Part shown: piece after piece, positions 27,139 through 36,151 of the stretch | Position numbering within the stretch: position 1 is the stretch's first letter | Layout: each line of letters starts with the position of its first letter | NCBI GenBank assembly: GCA_029906195.1 | Contig: JARWSJ010000002.1 | Location: 1,116,001 to 1,180,000, forward strand | DNA: 64,000 nt | Source of the DNA: Chitinophagaceae bacterium 26-R-25 | Lineage (GTDB): Bacteria; Bacteroidota; Bacteroidia; Chitinophagales; Chitinophagaceae | Direction: 5' to 3' | Position numbers and translations under genes: made by a program | The notes under the pieces: generated by a model | What the model was told of the DNA's origin: nothing | The model's input: only the letters and a program-made list of their open reading frames with translations | Databases searched by the model: none

Positions 27139-27776
27139 TATTTTTCAAGCTCGCACAGCAAGCTATTAATAACATCCCCGTGAGTATAAACCATAAAGTG
27201 GCCGCCGCCGTCGATGTAGTATTGGGCCTTGGAGTTCCAGAAGATTTTGTCTTTTTTGCCGTGCAGCTGTAAAAGATTGACGGGTTTCATGTCGTTTTTC
27301 CAGCGAACAAGCTGGCTGATGGCCCATTTGAAGAAGTGCCTGTCCGTATCTTGAATGATGTCTCCCAATAAAAGCTTCGCCTCACTCGTTAAGGGCCCGA
27401 AGAGCCAGAATAAAGTGCTGTTGGCTTTCAACATGTATGTGTAAGGTAGATATTTATCCAGGCTGTATTTGCCCGCTAACCTATATACCAAAGGGATTTC
27501 GGTGTAAGTTGTAACACTGGAGATGATGATGACCTTTTGCGGATTCGTAATCTTGGCGATCTCGCATGCAATGATGCCACCGAATGAAACCCCGATCAAT
27601 ATAAATGGTTCTGAATCATCAACAATTGCCGAGAGTCTTTTTGCGTAGTCCCGTATATTTTCTGTCTTCACAGGCGTGATCCAGTCAACATGAACAGGCT
27701 CATATTTATCCGGAACCTTAATATGCTTAAATGCTCTTTTATCTGCACCCAAACCGCTGAGAAAGTATGCTTTCAT
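27138..27776 (-). CDS. Alpha/beta hydrolase
   Basis: A 212-residue protein with the alpha/beta-hydrolase pattern: oxyanion-loop region FLSGLGADKRAF at the N-terminus, nucleophile elbow GVSFGG (serine near 65) and a late histidine in GGGHFMVYTHG. A lid-like helical insert lies near 90-165. No signal peptide. Probable cytoplasmic esterase or acyl hydrolase; substrate unknown. It stands between family D and E repeats and seems to be transcribed alone. Confidence 0.82.
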   Translation of the reverse strand: MKAYFLSGLGADKRAFKHIKVPDKYEPVHVDWITPVKTENIRDYAKRLSAIVDDSEPFILIGVSFGGIIACEIAKITNPQKVIIISSVTTYTEIPLVYRLAGKYSLDKYLPYTYMLKANSTLFWLFGPLTSEAKLLLGDIIQDTDRHFFKWAISQLVRWKNDMKPVNLLQLHGKKDKIFWNSKAQYYIDGGGHFMVYTHGDVINSLLCELEK

Positions 27777-27788
27777 GGATACTACAGA

Positions 27789-27928
27789 ATTTGAAAATTT
27801 GAAAATATGCTAATTTGAAAATGGGGTTTCCATTTCAGTCACCCCATACAAATGGCTGGTGCCTTAATCAGTAGCAAATGTTGCGCCTAATGAATTTTCA
27901 AATTAGCACATATTCAAATTTTCAAATT
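27789..27928. repeat. Family E inverted repeat
   Basis: Left arm 27789-27824 and right arm 27891-27928, AATTTGAA octads. It fills the gap between the hydrolase start and the stop of the Fe-S protein gene. Confidence 0.77.
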
Positions 27929-28703
27929 AAATAGACATCGCTACCAGCTCAGCAATGTCCAGCACAACAACTTCGTTCTCTTTCTCCTTGTTTTTAACGC
28001 CGTCTGTGAGCATGGTGTTGCAGAACGGACAAGCAGAAGCTACTACAGAAGCGCCTGTTTCCAGGGCCTCATTGGTACGTTCGATATTAATGCGGGTATC
28101 GCCTTTTTCTTCTTCTTTGAACATTTGGGCGCCACCGGCACCGCAACACAATCCTTTGCTGCGGCAGCGTTTCATTTCCACGAGTTCCGCATCCAATGCT
28201 TCCAGCACCTTGCGCGGAGCTTCGTAAATGTTGTTTGCGCGACCGAGGTAACAGCTATCGTGGTAAGTGATTTTTTTGCCTTTGTAAACGCCGCCTTCCT
28301 GCATTTTTATTTTGCCTTCATCAATCAGTTGTTGCAGAAAAGTAGCGTGGTGAATAACCTCATAATTTCCTCCAAGGTCAGGGTATTCATTTTTGAGTGT
28401 ATTGAAACAATGCGGACAGGCGGTTACGATTTTTTTGATGCCATAGTTGTTGAGGATCTGTATGTTTTGATACGCCATCATTTGAAACATAAACTCGTTT
28501 CCGGCGCGGCGCACTGGATCTCCTGTACACATTTCCTCTTTTCCCAGAATGGCGTAATTCACCCCTACTTTATTAAGAATGGTAGCAAAAGCTTTGGTTA
28601 TTTTCTGAGCACGTTGATCAAAACTTCCGGAGCATCCAACCCAAAATAATACGTCTGGTGATTGTCCGTTCGCAAACATTTCCGCCATTACAGGAACCTG
28701 CAT
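27927..28703 (-). CDS. CCG-domain (Fe-S) protein, heterodisulfide-reductase subunit B / LutA-like
   Basis: A 258-residue soluble protein with two cysteine-rich CCG domains of the family that binds non-cubane Fe-S clusters in heterodisulfide reductase B, GlpC and LutA. The second domain is canonical (HDSCYLG, CCGAGG, ACPFC). The first keeps GCSGS and ACPHC, but the central CCG is EMCTGDP. The ferredoxin-like 4Fe-4S part usually encoded by a partner or fused domain is not next to it here. Predicted role: electron transfer within a cytoplasmic or membrane-associated oxidoreductase, perhaps with glycolate/lactate or quinone chemistry. Confidence 0.88.
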   Translation of the reverse strand: MQVPVMAEMFANGQSPDVLFWVGCSGSFDQRAQKITKAFATILNKVGVNYAILGKEEMCTGDPVRRAGNEFMFQMMAYQNIQILNNYGIKKIVTACPHCFNTLKNEYPDLGGNYEVIHHATFLQQLIDEGKIKMQEGGVYKGKKITYHDSCYLGRANNIYEAPRKVLEALDAELVEMKRCRSKGLCCGAGGAQMFKEEEKGDTRINIERTNEALETGASVVASACPFCNTMLTDGVKNKEKENEVVVLDIAELVAMSI

Positions 28704-28751
28704 CGTTGATAGTTTTTTTTGGTTGGGTGTAAAACTAAGAAAAAGTTGTTA

Positions 28752-28820
28752 GTAGAGACGCGTTGAACGCGTCTTTGTTGCATTCGTTCGGCTACAGAGA
28801 CGTGTTCAACGCGTCTCTAC
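28752..28820. repeat. Family F inverted repeat
   Basis: Two copies of the palindrome AGACGCGTT-GAACGCGTCT (28753-28776) and its partner (28793-28820) face each other in the gap before the MiaE stop codon. A T-run is absent, but the stems are strong. Confidence 0.8.
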
Positions 28821-29435
28821 CTAATGAATCCTATCCCCGCGTACTTCCATGCCCTGCATCAGGCCCGCTTCAAAATCGAGCCATTCTTTCCAGCGTTTGC
28901 GGACTTTTTCTTTGTCGATATACATTTCTGCCAATTCGATGAAAAGCTTATAGTGGCCAGCTTCGCTTTCCATAAAGCGGCGATAAAAGTTTTGCATGTA
29001 AGGATCTTCCAGTCCTTCGCTCAGGCGTTTGAAGCGCTCGCAACTGCGGGCCTCAATAAGTGCCATGGTGAGCAATCTGTCGAGGAGGGTGTCTTCCACA
29101 CTGCCGCCCTTCACCTGGAATTCCAGCAACGCATTTACGTACAGGTCCTTCCTTTGCTTGCCCAGTTTAAGACCGCGCTTTTTAAGTTCTGCCAGAACCA
29201 ACCGGAAATGTCCCCATTCTTCCGTAACGATTGGAGCAAGTTCCTCTACCAATTCCACTCTGTCAGAATATCGCTGGATAAGCGAAATACAGGTGGTGGC
29301 TGCTTTTTGCTCACAATATGCGTGATCGGTTAAAACAGCTTCCAGTGAAATTTCCGCAAGGTTTACCCAGCGCGGATCGGTGGGCAATTGCAGGCCAAGT
29401 ATGTTTTTGACGTTTATTGATTCTGTGGATTCCAT
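28821..29435 (-). CDS. miaE: tRNA-(2-methylthio-N6-isopentenyl-A37) hydroxylase MiaE-like
   Basis: A 204-residue four-helix diiron protein. Carboxylate/His ligands match the MiaE/ferritin-like pattern: E32 (LEAVLTDHAY), E42 (CEQKA), E72-E73 with H76 (TEEWGHF), the IEARSCERF helix and SEAGHYKLF with H. MiaE hydroxylates ms2i6A at position 37 of tRNAs using O2. A miaA/miaB partner is not in this window. It is likely monocistronic or co-transcribed with the Fe-S protein 117 bp downstream across a strong repeat. Confidence 0.88.
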   Translation of the reverse strand: MESTESINVKNILGLQLPTDPRWVNLAEISLEAVLTDHAYCEQKAATTCISLIQRYSDRVELVEELAPIVTEEWGHFRLVLAELKKRGLKLGKQRKDLYVNALLEFQVKGGSVEDTLLDRLLTMALIEARSCERFKRLSEGLEDPYMQNFYRRFMESEAGHYKLFIELAEMYIDKEKVRKRWKEWLDFEAGLMQGMEVRGDRIH

Positions 29436-29445
29436 GGCGTAAAGT

Positions 29446-29575
29446 TATGAGTTTTGAGTTATGGGTTTTGAGATGGATGTTGTGGATACCCCATTCCCTT
29501 CTTTGACCTTTCGTTTTCATCATAATCGAAAGTTGGACTTAAAAAACTCATAACTCGTAACTCAAAACTCATAAC
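29446..29575. repeat. Family K inverted repeat (AACTCAT heptads)
   Basis: Left arm 29446-29473 and right arm 29541-29575; the right arm reads as 7-base units AACTCAT, AACTCGT, AACTCAA, AACTCAT. It lies between divergent miaE and bioF, so any promoters share this space. Confidence 0.78.
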
Positions 29576-29584
29576 TTGCCTTTC

Positions 29585-30667
29585 ATGAACGAAGATTTTC
29601 TGCATAAAAAACTGGAAGAGCGAAAAGCAGCGGGTGCTTACAGATCGTTGAAGCTAACGGCGGGGATGATTGATTTTTGTTCCAATGATTATTTGGGTAT
29701 TGCAACAAACAACCTGATCAAACTGGATGACAATCTGAAGCACGGTTCTGCCGGATCACGTTTGCTGGCAGGAAATTATGCGCTCATAGAAAATGTAGAA
29801 AATCAGTTGGCGATATTTCATGAAGCAGAAGCTGCATTGATTTTTAATTCGGGATTTGATGCCAATCTTGGCTTGCTAAGTTCCATTGCGCAAAAAGGAG
29901 ACACCATAATCTACGATGCGCTGTCACATGCAAGCATACGCGATGGACTGAGGTTGAGCTTCGCCAGTTCCTTTTCTTTTGCACACAACGATATGGCCGA
30001 TCTTGAAAAGAAACTGAGCCTTGCAAAAGGAAATATTTTTGTGGTAACAGAAACGGTCTTCTCAATGGATGGTGATATGGCACCAATGCATACTTTGGTT
30101 AGTCTGTGCGATCGTTTCAATGCAAATCTTATTGTGGATGAAGCCCACTCGATTGGTGTTATCGGAGAACGTGGTGAGGGGTTGTCGCAGCACACACAAT
30201 TGCACAAGCATTGTTTTGCACGTGTCTATACTTTCGGAAAAGCAATGGGCATACATGGTGCCGCCATCGTTGGCTCAGATGCATTGAGAAATTATCTTGT
30301 CAATTATGCAAGGTCATTCATCTACACCACCGCTCTGCCCGAAGCCTCTGCAAATGCCATTCAGAAAAGTTATGCGTTGATTCCTTCTTTACACAAAGAA
30401 AGAGCGCATTTGAAAGAATTGATCGCGCAATTTCAACATACCCCTCTGCGATATACAAAAATGCAATCTGCAACTGCCATCCAGGGCGTTATCGTTCCGG
30501 GCAATGAAGCAGTGAAAGAAGTAGCGGCACAGCTGCAAAAAAGCAATTTTGACATTCGCCCCATCCTATATCCAACAGTGCCAAAGGGAGAGGAGCGGCT
30601 GCGTATTGTGCTGCATGCATTTAATACAAGGGAAGAAGTGGCCAGTTTAGTTGATTGCTTATTGTGA
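29585..30667 (+). CDS. bioF: 8-amino-7-oxononanoate synthase (BioF family)
   Basis: A 360-residue PLP enzyme of the alpha-oxoamine synthase group. Features: CSNDYLGIA near the N-terminus, DEAHSIGVIG (the Asp that contacts the PLP pyridine), and the Schiff-base lysine in VYTFGKAMGIHG. BioF condenses pimeloyl-ACP/CoA with alanine in biotin synthesis. I start at ATG 29585; an in-frame TTG nine bases upstream falls at the end of a family K arm. Family members include KBL and SPT; the length and absence of an extra domain favour BioF. No other bio gene is in the window. Confidence 0.82.
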   Translation: MNEDFLHKKLEERKAAGAYRSLKLTAGMIDFCSNDYLGIATNNLIKLDDNLKHGSAGSRLLAGNYALIENVENQLAIFHEAEAALIFNSGFDANLGLLSSIAQKGDTIIYDALSHASIRDGLRLSFASSFSFAHNDMADLEKKLSLAKGNIFVVTETVFSMDGDMAPMHTLVSLCDRFNANLIVDEAHSIGVIGERGEGLSQHTQLHKHCFARVYTFGKAMGIHGAAIVGSDALRNYLVNYARSFIYTTALPEASANAIQKSYALIPSLHKERAHLKELIAQFQHTPLRYTKMQSATAIQGVIVPGNEAVKEVAAQLQKSNFDIRPILYPTVPKGEERLRIVLHAFNTREEVASLVDCLL

Positions 30668-30709
30668 TTTAAAATAATACGTTTGAATCGATTGGGGTGG
30701 AAATTAGAC

Positions 30710-30740
30710 CTTGGAAGTACACTTTCAATATATATCTTTG
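30710..30740 (+). promoter_or_regulatory. Promoter CTTG-N19-TATCTTTG
   Basis: A near-consensus Bacteroidota promoter: -33 box CTTG (30710-30713), 19 bp, -7 box TATCTTTG (30733-30740), matching TTTG-N19-TAnnTTTG. The ATG of the lipoprotein starts 16 bp after the -7 box, giving a very short leader. Confidence 0.65.
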
Positions 30741-30756
30741 CGCGCAAACCCTAATT

Positions 30757-32535
30757 ATGAAGAAAAGTGCCCTTTTCTCGTTAAACAGATTCCCACTGTT
30801 TTTATTATTGTCCGCCATCCTTATTACTTCCTGTCAAAAGGACTTAAGTAGCGAACAAACTGACCCGCCAACTGTCAACAATCCCAACGCAGGTAAGAGT
30901 TATACAACAACCGCATTTATTCAGGGTAAAATTCTGGATGAAGCAGGCTTGCCTTTGGCCGGCGTAAAAGTTTCGGCAGGATCTAAATCAGCTACAACTA
31001 CAGTTAACGGTTATTTTAAAATTTCACAAGCTTCTGTCGACCAGAAATTTGCTTTTGTGAACGCTGAAAAAACCGGCTATTATAAAGGAACCCGCACATT
31101 TGTTTCTGCAAAGAAAGATTCCAATTATGTAGAGATAAGGTTGATCGGAAGAAAATCGCAGGGAACCTTCAATACATCCGACGGAGGAACCATTACTGTA
31201 GAAAATAGCGGAACGGTTGCGTTTCCAAAAAACGCAATTGCTGTCGCTTCAACAAAGCTGCCATACACCGGTAAGGTAAAAGTATTTACACACAGGCTGG
31301 ACCCAACTGACCCGAATTTTTCTGATAAAATGCCCGGCGACTTGCGTGGAATTCGTGAGGATGGCAGCGAGTCTGCTATGATCTCTTATGGCATGATGGC
31401 TGTGGAGCTGGAAAGTGAAACTGGTGAAAAGCTTCAACTGGCAGCAGGCAGCAAGGCCACTATTTCTCTACCTATTCCTTCAAGCTTGATTGCCACTGCG
31501 CCTGCATCCATTCCTCTGTGGTGGTTCGATGAAACGAAAGGTTTGTGGATAGAAGAAAAAGCTGCGCAAAAAAGTGGAAATAATTATATAGGCGAAGTAT
31601 CGCATTTTACTTTTTGGAACTGCGATGTGCCAGCAAAGTTTGTTTACTTCAAAGCTCGCATCTTGACACAGAATAACGACCCTCTCAGCTATACAAACGT
31701 AAAAATAAAAAGCGCAGATGCCGGCACTGGTTATGGCTACACAAACAGTGAGGGTTTTGTTGCCGGTTGGGTTCCAAAAAATGCGTCCTTAAGTTTGAGC
31801 GTGATGAATGCCTGCGGTGAAAGTATTTTTTCAAAAGACATTTCTACCGCAACAGACAGCATAGACCTGGGAGATATTGTTGTCACCAGTCCCCAGCACG
31901 TTGTGTCGCTAAAAGGTAGTGTTGTCAATTGCGATAATCAGCCGATAGTTAACGGAATGGTTTATGTTTATCTTGATAGTGTTTTATATCGCGCAAATAT
32001 TGCCAATGGTCAATATAATATTTTGGTGACCAAATGTATCGATGCAGCATGGCAGGCAAATGTATGGGCGGTTGATTATGCAGCACAAGTTGAAAGTGAC
32101 AAGGCTCAGGTAACAGTTCAAAGCGGTGTAAATAGTTTGCCAGTTATAACAGTATGCAACACTCCTCTAACTGAATTTCTACAGATTGAATACAATGGGA
32201 AAACCTATGGCTATACCAATGTAGATTATCAAAAAAATTCAAACGATACACTCCTAAGCTTTGCTTACAGTGACTCAAGTTCTTTGTCCAGACCGACTTT
32301 TTCATTTCGGGTGGATTTGAATAGTTACGCTAATAACATATGCAATGCTTATCCAACTTATTTGATAGTGGATGGTCAGTCAGCTTCTTTTGGAAATGGA
32401 AGCACAAGAAGCGACTGCGTTTTTACCAAATGGGGAACGAATAAAGGGGATTTGCTGGAAGGTTCTTTTAGCAATACTGTTTACAATACCACGCCAACCA
32501 AGCAGGTAAAATTTTCTTTCAGAGTAAAACGATAA
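30757..32535 (+). CDS. Lipoprotein with carboxypeptidase-regulatory-like domain
   Basis: A 592-residue protein; I use ATG 30757 because it opens a lipoprotein signal peptide (lipobox ITSCQK, C26) and follows a good promoter. Residues about 50-115 form a carboxypeptidase-regulatory-like beta-sandwich (FIQGKILDEAGLPLAGVKVSAGS). A second such fold may lie near 330-400 (NVKIKSADAGTGYGYTNSEG). Other parts are beta-rich, with a WWFDE stretch. Probably a surface or periplasmic outer-membrane lipoprotein; binding partner unknown. The gene ends in a strong terminator. Confidence 0.82.
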   Translation: MKKSALFSLNRFPLFLLLSAILITSCQKDLSSEQTDPPTVNNPNAGKSYTTTAFIQGKILDEAGLPLAGVKVSAGSKSATTTVNGYFKISQASVDQKFAFVNAEKTGYYKGTRTFVSAKKDSNYVEIRLIGRKSQGTFNTSDGGTITVENSGTVAFPKNAIAVASTKLPYTGKVKVFTHRLDPTDPNFSDKMPGDLRGIREDGSESAMISYGMMAVELESETGEKLQLAAGSKATISLPIPSSLIATAPASIPLWWFDETKGLWIEEKAAQKSGNNYIGEVSHFTFWNCDVPAKFVYFKARILTQNNDPLSYTNVKIKSADAGTGYGYTNSEGFVAGWVPKNASLSLSVMNACGESIFSKDISTATDSIDLGDIVVTSPQHVVSLKGSVVNCDNQPIVNGMVYVYLDSVLYRANIANGQYNILVTKCIDAAWQANVWAVDYAAQVESDKAQVTVQSGVNSLPVITVCNTPLTEFLQIEYNGKTYGYTNVDYQKNSNDTLLSFAYSDSSSLSRPTFSFRVDLNSYANNICNAYPTYLIVDGQSASFGNGSTRSDCVFTKWGTNKGDLLEGSFSNTVYNTTPTKQVKFSFRVKR

Positions 32536-32551
32536 ACTCGGGATATTGAAG

Positions 32552-32583
32552 AAGCGGCAACAAAACAAGTTGCCGCTTTTTTT
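32552..32583 (+). terminator. Rho-independent terminator
   Basis: Perfect 10 bp stem (AAGCGGCAAC, 32552-32561, with GTTGCCGCTT, 32569-32578), a 7-base loop and a T-run to 32583. It is 16 bp after the lipoprotein stop. Confidence 0.9.
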
Positions 32584-32677
32584 ATGGACATATGTTTGGG
32601 TTGTCATTTAACTTTTTCATAGGAAGCATTCAATGTCATGTATTTAGCATTCAGTTTTTTTGTTATTATATTTAACT

Positions 32678-35158
32678 ATGAACCACACCATACGCTTCAT
32701 CGCGAGCTTATTGTTTTTGCATATTTCTTTCTTCACCTATGCTGGTAGAATAAGCGGAACCGTCACTGATGATAAAGGAGCTGTTTTGCCCTTCGCTTCT
32801 ATACTTATCAAGAGCTCCACCCATGGTACTACTGCCAACAATGAAGGCAAATATTTTCTGCAATTATCGCCCGGAACGTATACAATCGTTTGCCAGTACG
32901 TGGGTTACGAACGAAAAGAAAAAGAGATTACGATAGGCAGCGAGGATGTGGTTTTAAATTTTCAATTATCACGCCAGCAGCTTTCTTTAGCGGAAGTGGT
33001 AGTGCGGCCAGGTGGTGAAGATCCGGCGTATGAAATAATCAGAAACGCCATAAAGAAACGCCCGTTCTATTTGAAGCAACTTGATACGTTCCAATGCGAA
33101 GTGTATATAAAAGGACAAATGCAGCTGCGCGATTATCCCAATAAATTCATGGGACAGAAAATTGATTTTGAAGACGGTGATACAAGCAAGAAGAAAATGA
33201 TGTACCTCTCAGAATCTGTGATGAAATATTCTTCGCAAAACGATAAAATAAAAGTCGAGGTTTTGTCGACCAAAGTAAGTGGACAAAGGGATGGCTTTGG
33301 ATTCAGCCTGCCGCAGTTTGTAACGTTTTATAAGAATAATGTTGATCTCGGCCCCAACTTAAATCCACGTGGTTTTATTTCTCCCATTGCAGATAATGCC
33401 CTCAATTTTTACAAGTACAAGTATGAAGGAAGTTTTATTGAAGATGGCCGGGAGATCAACCACATAAAAGTAATTCCCAAAAGAAAATATGAACCGTTGT
33501 TCAGCGGCTATATCAACATTACGGACAATGACTGGCGCATTCACAGTGTGGAGTTGCAGATTACAAAGGAGTCGCAGATGCAGTTTCTCGATACTTTACG
33601 CATCAATCAGTTGTATGTGCCGTTTGACACAAATGTGTGGGTAATAAAAACGCAGGTCGTGTATCCAGCCATTAAAATTTTCGGATTTGACCTGTATGGC
33701 AATTTTGTAAACATCTATTCGAAGTTTGATGTGCATCCGGAGTTTCAGAAAAAATTCTTCGATAATACTGTTTTGAAATATGAAGAGGGTAGTAACAAAA
33801 AAGACAGTTTGTACTGGGACTCCACGCGTCCCGTTCCGCTGCAGACAGAAGAACTAAGAGACTACCATAAAAAAGACAGCCTGGAGAAATTGCGCGAAGA
33901 TCCGCATTATCTGGATTCCATCGACAGGATACGCAACAAGCCTACTGTGCCCGGTGTTTTGCTTCTGGGGCAAACCATTTCCAGGCAAAAGAACAGGTCA
34001 ACCCTTACGATTTTTCCGTTGGCACAATCAGTAAGTTTTAATACAGTCGAAGGATGGGTGATCAATGCGCGGGTGAACTACACGAAAAGGCTTGATTCCA
34101 CAGGCTTTAGCAGATCGGTGTCGATTTCCCCACTTATCCGCTATGGCTTTAGTAACGGGCATTTGAATGCCTATCTCACGGCTTCTTATGACGTCGGTAA
34201 AAAACGACCGTCGAGCCTTTCGATAGGTGGCGGTAAAAACGTTTATCAGTTCAACAACAACAATCCTATCGATCCTCTTTTCAACAGTTTCTCGTCTCTT
34301 ATCTGGATGCATAATTACATGAAGATATACGAGGCGTGGACTGGCAGGATCGATTATTCAAAAGGCATTGCGGATGGCCTTACGGCAAGGATAGGGTTCC
34401 AATACCAGGATAGAATACCGCTGGAAAATACGACCGATCAATCGTGGAAAGCATGGGACACCAGGAGTTACACGCCAAATTATCCAACCGATCTGATGTC
34501 TGAGAACTTTAAACGCCACCAGGCTTCGATGTTGTCATTAAGTGTAAGCTGGAGACCCGGCAGCCGCTATATTGAATTTCCGGACAGACGATTTGAGATT
34601 AGTTCAAAATATCCAACATTTACGGCCGGCGTAACGATGGGCATTAAGGGATTGTTTGGCAGCGACGTAGACTATGGAAAATGGCGCATAGGCATCAACG
34701 ATGATCTCAATTTGAAACTGGCGGGAACTTTTAAATACAATATTTCCGCCGGCGGTTTCTACAGAGCAAAAGAGGTGCAGGTGCAGGATTACAAACATTT
34801 TAATGGCAACCAGATCACCATGGTGACCAATTATTTCAACGGCTTCCTTTTGCTACCTTACTACAAATTCAGCAACACCGCTACGCTATATGGAGAAGCG
34901 CATATCGAGCATCATTTCAATGGATTCCTCACCAATAAAATTCCGGTGTTCAGAAAGCTTAACTGGCAATTGGTGGGTAGCATGAATACCTTTTACATCA
35001 ACGATCACAGCAACTACATTGAAGCTGGTGTAGGACTGGAAAATGTTTTCCGCATCCTCCGCGCAGATTTTGTATGGGGATTTGAGTATGGGCAGAAGGC
35101 GTATACGGGGTTTAGGCTGGGGATTAATTTGCTGGCGCCGCCGAGAGGGGGCAATTAG
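32678..35158 (+). CDS. DUF5686-type outer membrane protein with carboxypeptidase-regulatory domain
   Basis: An 826-residue protein; start at ATG 32678 gives a signal peptide (about 1-21). A carboxypeptidase-regulatory-like domain (about 22-100, GRISGTVTDDKGAVLPFASILI) is followed by a long beta-rich region of the DUF5686 type that probably forms an outer membrane barrel (alternating polar/apolar strands, many aromatic residues; NFVNIYSKFDVHPEF, SLSVSWRPGSRY). The chain ends in APPRGGN, not in a terminal aromatic residue. Function is not established for the family. Family A repeats follow its stop. Confidence 0.85.
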   Translation: MNHTIRFIASLLFLHISFFTYAGRISGTVTDDKGAVLPFASILIKSSTHGTTANNEGKYFLQLSPGTYTIVCQYVGYERKEKEITIGSEDVVLNFQLSRQQLSLAEVVVRPGGEDPAYEIIRNAIKKRPFYLKQLDTFQCEVYIKGQMQLRDYPNKFMGQKIDFEDGDTSKKKMMYLSESVMKYSSQNDKIKVEVLSTKVSGQRDGFGFSLPQFVTFYKNNVDLGPNLNPRGFISPIADNALNFYKYKYEGSFIEDGREINHIKVIPKRKYEPLFSGYINITDNDWRIHSVELQITKESQMQFLDTLRINQLYVPFDTNVWVIKTQVVYPAIKIFGFDLYGNFVNIYSKFDVHPEFQKKFFDNTVLKYEEGSNKKDSLYWDSTRPVPLQTEELRDYHKKDSLEKLREDPHYLDSIDRIRNKPTVPGVLLLGQTISRQKNRSTLTIFPLAQSVSFNTVEGWVINARVNYTKRLDSTGFSRSVSISPLIRYGFSNGHLNAYLTASYDVGKKRPSSLSIGGGKNVYQFNNNNPIDPLFNSFSSLIWMHNYMKIYEAWTGRIDYSKGIADGLTARIGFQYQDRIPLENTTDQSWKAWDTRSYTPNYPTDLMSENFKRHQASMLSLSVSWRPGSRYIEFPDRRFEISSKYPTFTAGVTMGIKGLFGSDVDYGKWRIGINDDLNLKLAGTFKYNISAGGFYRAKEVQVQDYKHFNGNQITMVTNYFNGFLLLPYYKFSNTATLYGEAHIEHHFNGFLTNKIPVFRKLNWQLVGSMNTFYINDHSNYIEAGVGLENVFRILRADFVWGFEYGQKAYTGFRLGINLLAPPRGGN

Positions 35159-35305
35159 GAATTAAGAATTAGGAATTAGGAATTAGGAATTCATTCTCTG
35201 CGGCGATCGGTTATTATTTGAGTTGTTTGTTAATTAGAGAAGGTGCGATTACTCGCGATTGCTACAAAAGGTGAATTCTTAATTCTTAATTCCTAATTCT
35301 TAATT
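35153..35305. repeat. Family A inverted repeat
   Basis: Left arm 35153-35192 overlaps the stop of the preceding gene; right arm 35273-35305 ends 30 bp before the truB TTG. Spacer unlike those of the permease array. Confidence 0.78.
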
Positions 35306-35334
35306 GTACTCTGTACTTTCGCAAAAAATAGCAC

Positions 35335-36015
35335 TTGGAACGCATCTATAAAAACAAGTACGACGAGGGGCAGGTGATTTTGATTGATAAACCGCTGGAA
35401 TGGACCTCTTTTGACGTGATCAGGAAGATTCGCAACCTGATCAAGATAAAAAAAGTGGGACATGCGGGAACGCTCGATCCGCTGGCTACGGGCCTGCTGA
35501 TCGTGTGTACAGGAAGGTTTACCAAGAAGATCAACGAATACATGGCGCGTGAGAAAGAATACACCGGCACCATCACCATCGGCGCAGTTACGCCAACGTA
35601 CGACCTTGAAAGCGAACCAATCGACCTGAAAGAATACGCCCACATTACCCCAGAGCAGATCCACGAGGCTACCAAGCCGTTTACCGGGGAAATCATGCAG
35701 GTGCCACCCATACATTCCGCCATTAAAATAGACGGCAAAAGAGTATACGAGTTAGCCAGGAAAGGAAAAGAGGTGAAGCTTGATGCCCGCCCGATCACTA
35801 TCAAAGAATTTGAGATCACGTCCATTGATCTTCCCAAAATAGACTTCAGAGTGGTTTGTTCCACCGGCACTTATATACGCAGCCTTGCCAACGATTTCGG
35901 TGCTGCACTCGGCTGCGGCGGCTACCTGAGCAAGCTTTGCCGGACTCGAATAGGAGAATTTACCCTTGATCAGGCAGAAACCATGGAAAGTTTTGCGGCA
36001 AATCTTGCAATTTGA
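35335..36015 (+). CDS. truB: tRNA pseudouridine(55) synthase TruB, TTG start
   Basis: A 226-residue TruB. The catalytic aspartate is in HAGTLDPLATG; ILIDKPLEWTSFDV and the late RTRIGEFTLDQA match the family. It lacks a C-terminal PUA domain, normal for short Bacteroidota TruB. The TTG at 35335 is the only possible start: a TAG lies two codons upstream (35329-35331) in frame and the next ATG is deep inside the enzyme (about residue 66). It modifies U55 of tRNA in the T-loop. Probably transcribed alone. Confidence 0.92.
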   Translation: MERIYKNKYDEGQVILIDKPLEWTSFDVIRKIRNLIKIKKVGHAGTLDPLATGLLIVCTGRFTKKINEYMAREKEYTGTITIGAVTPTYDLESEPIDLKEYAHITPEQIHEATKPFTGEIMQVPPIHSAIKIDGKRVYELARKGKEVKLDARPITIKEFEITSIDLPKIDFRVVCSTGTYIRSLANDFGAALGCGGYLSKLCRTRIGEFTLDQAETMESFAANLAI

Positions 36016-36151
36016 AAATTTGAGGATTTGAAAATTTGAAAATTCTTTGTGTGCGACTTTCTGTGCGGACGCTTAATCTCTGAATTTCGGTGAGGTGGTT
36101 CATGCTTTGTGTGCAACACCCTCAATTTTCAAATTTTCAAATTCTCACATT
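36009..36151. repeat. Family E inverted repeat between convergent genes
   Basis: Left arm 36009-36046 overlaps the truB stop; right arm 36122-36151 reaches the TamL stop. The spacer carries the CTTTGTGTG motif twice (36045-36053 and 36105-36113). Confidence 0.78.
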
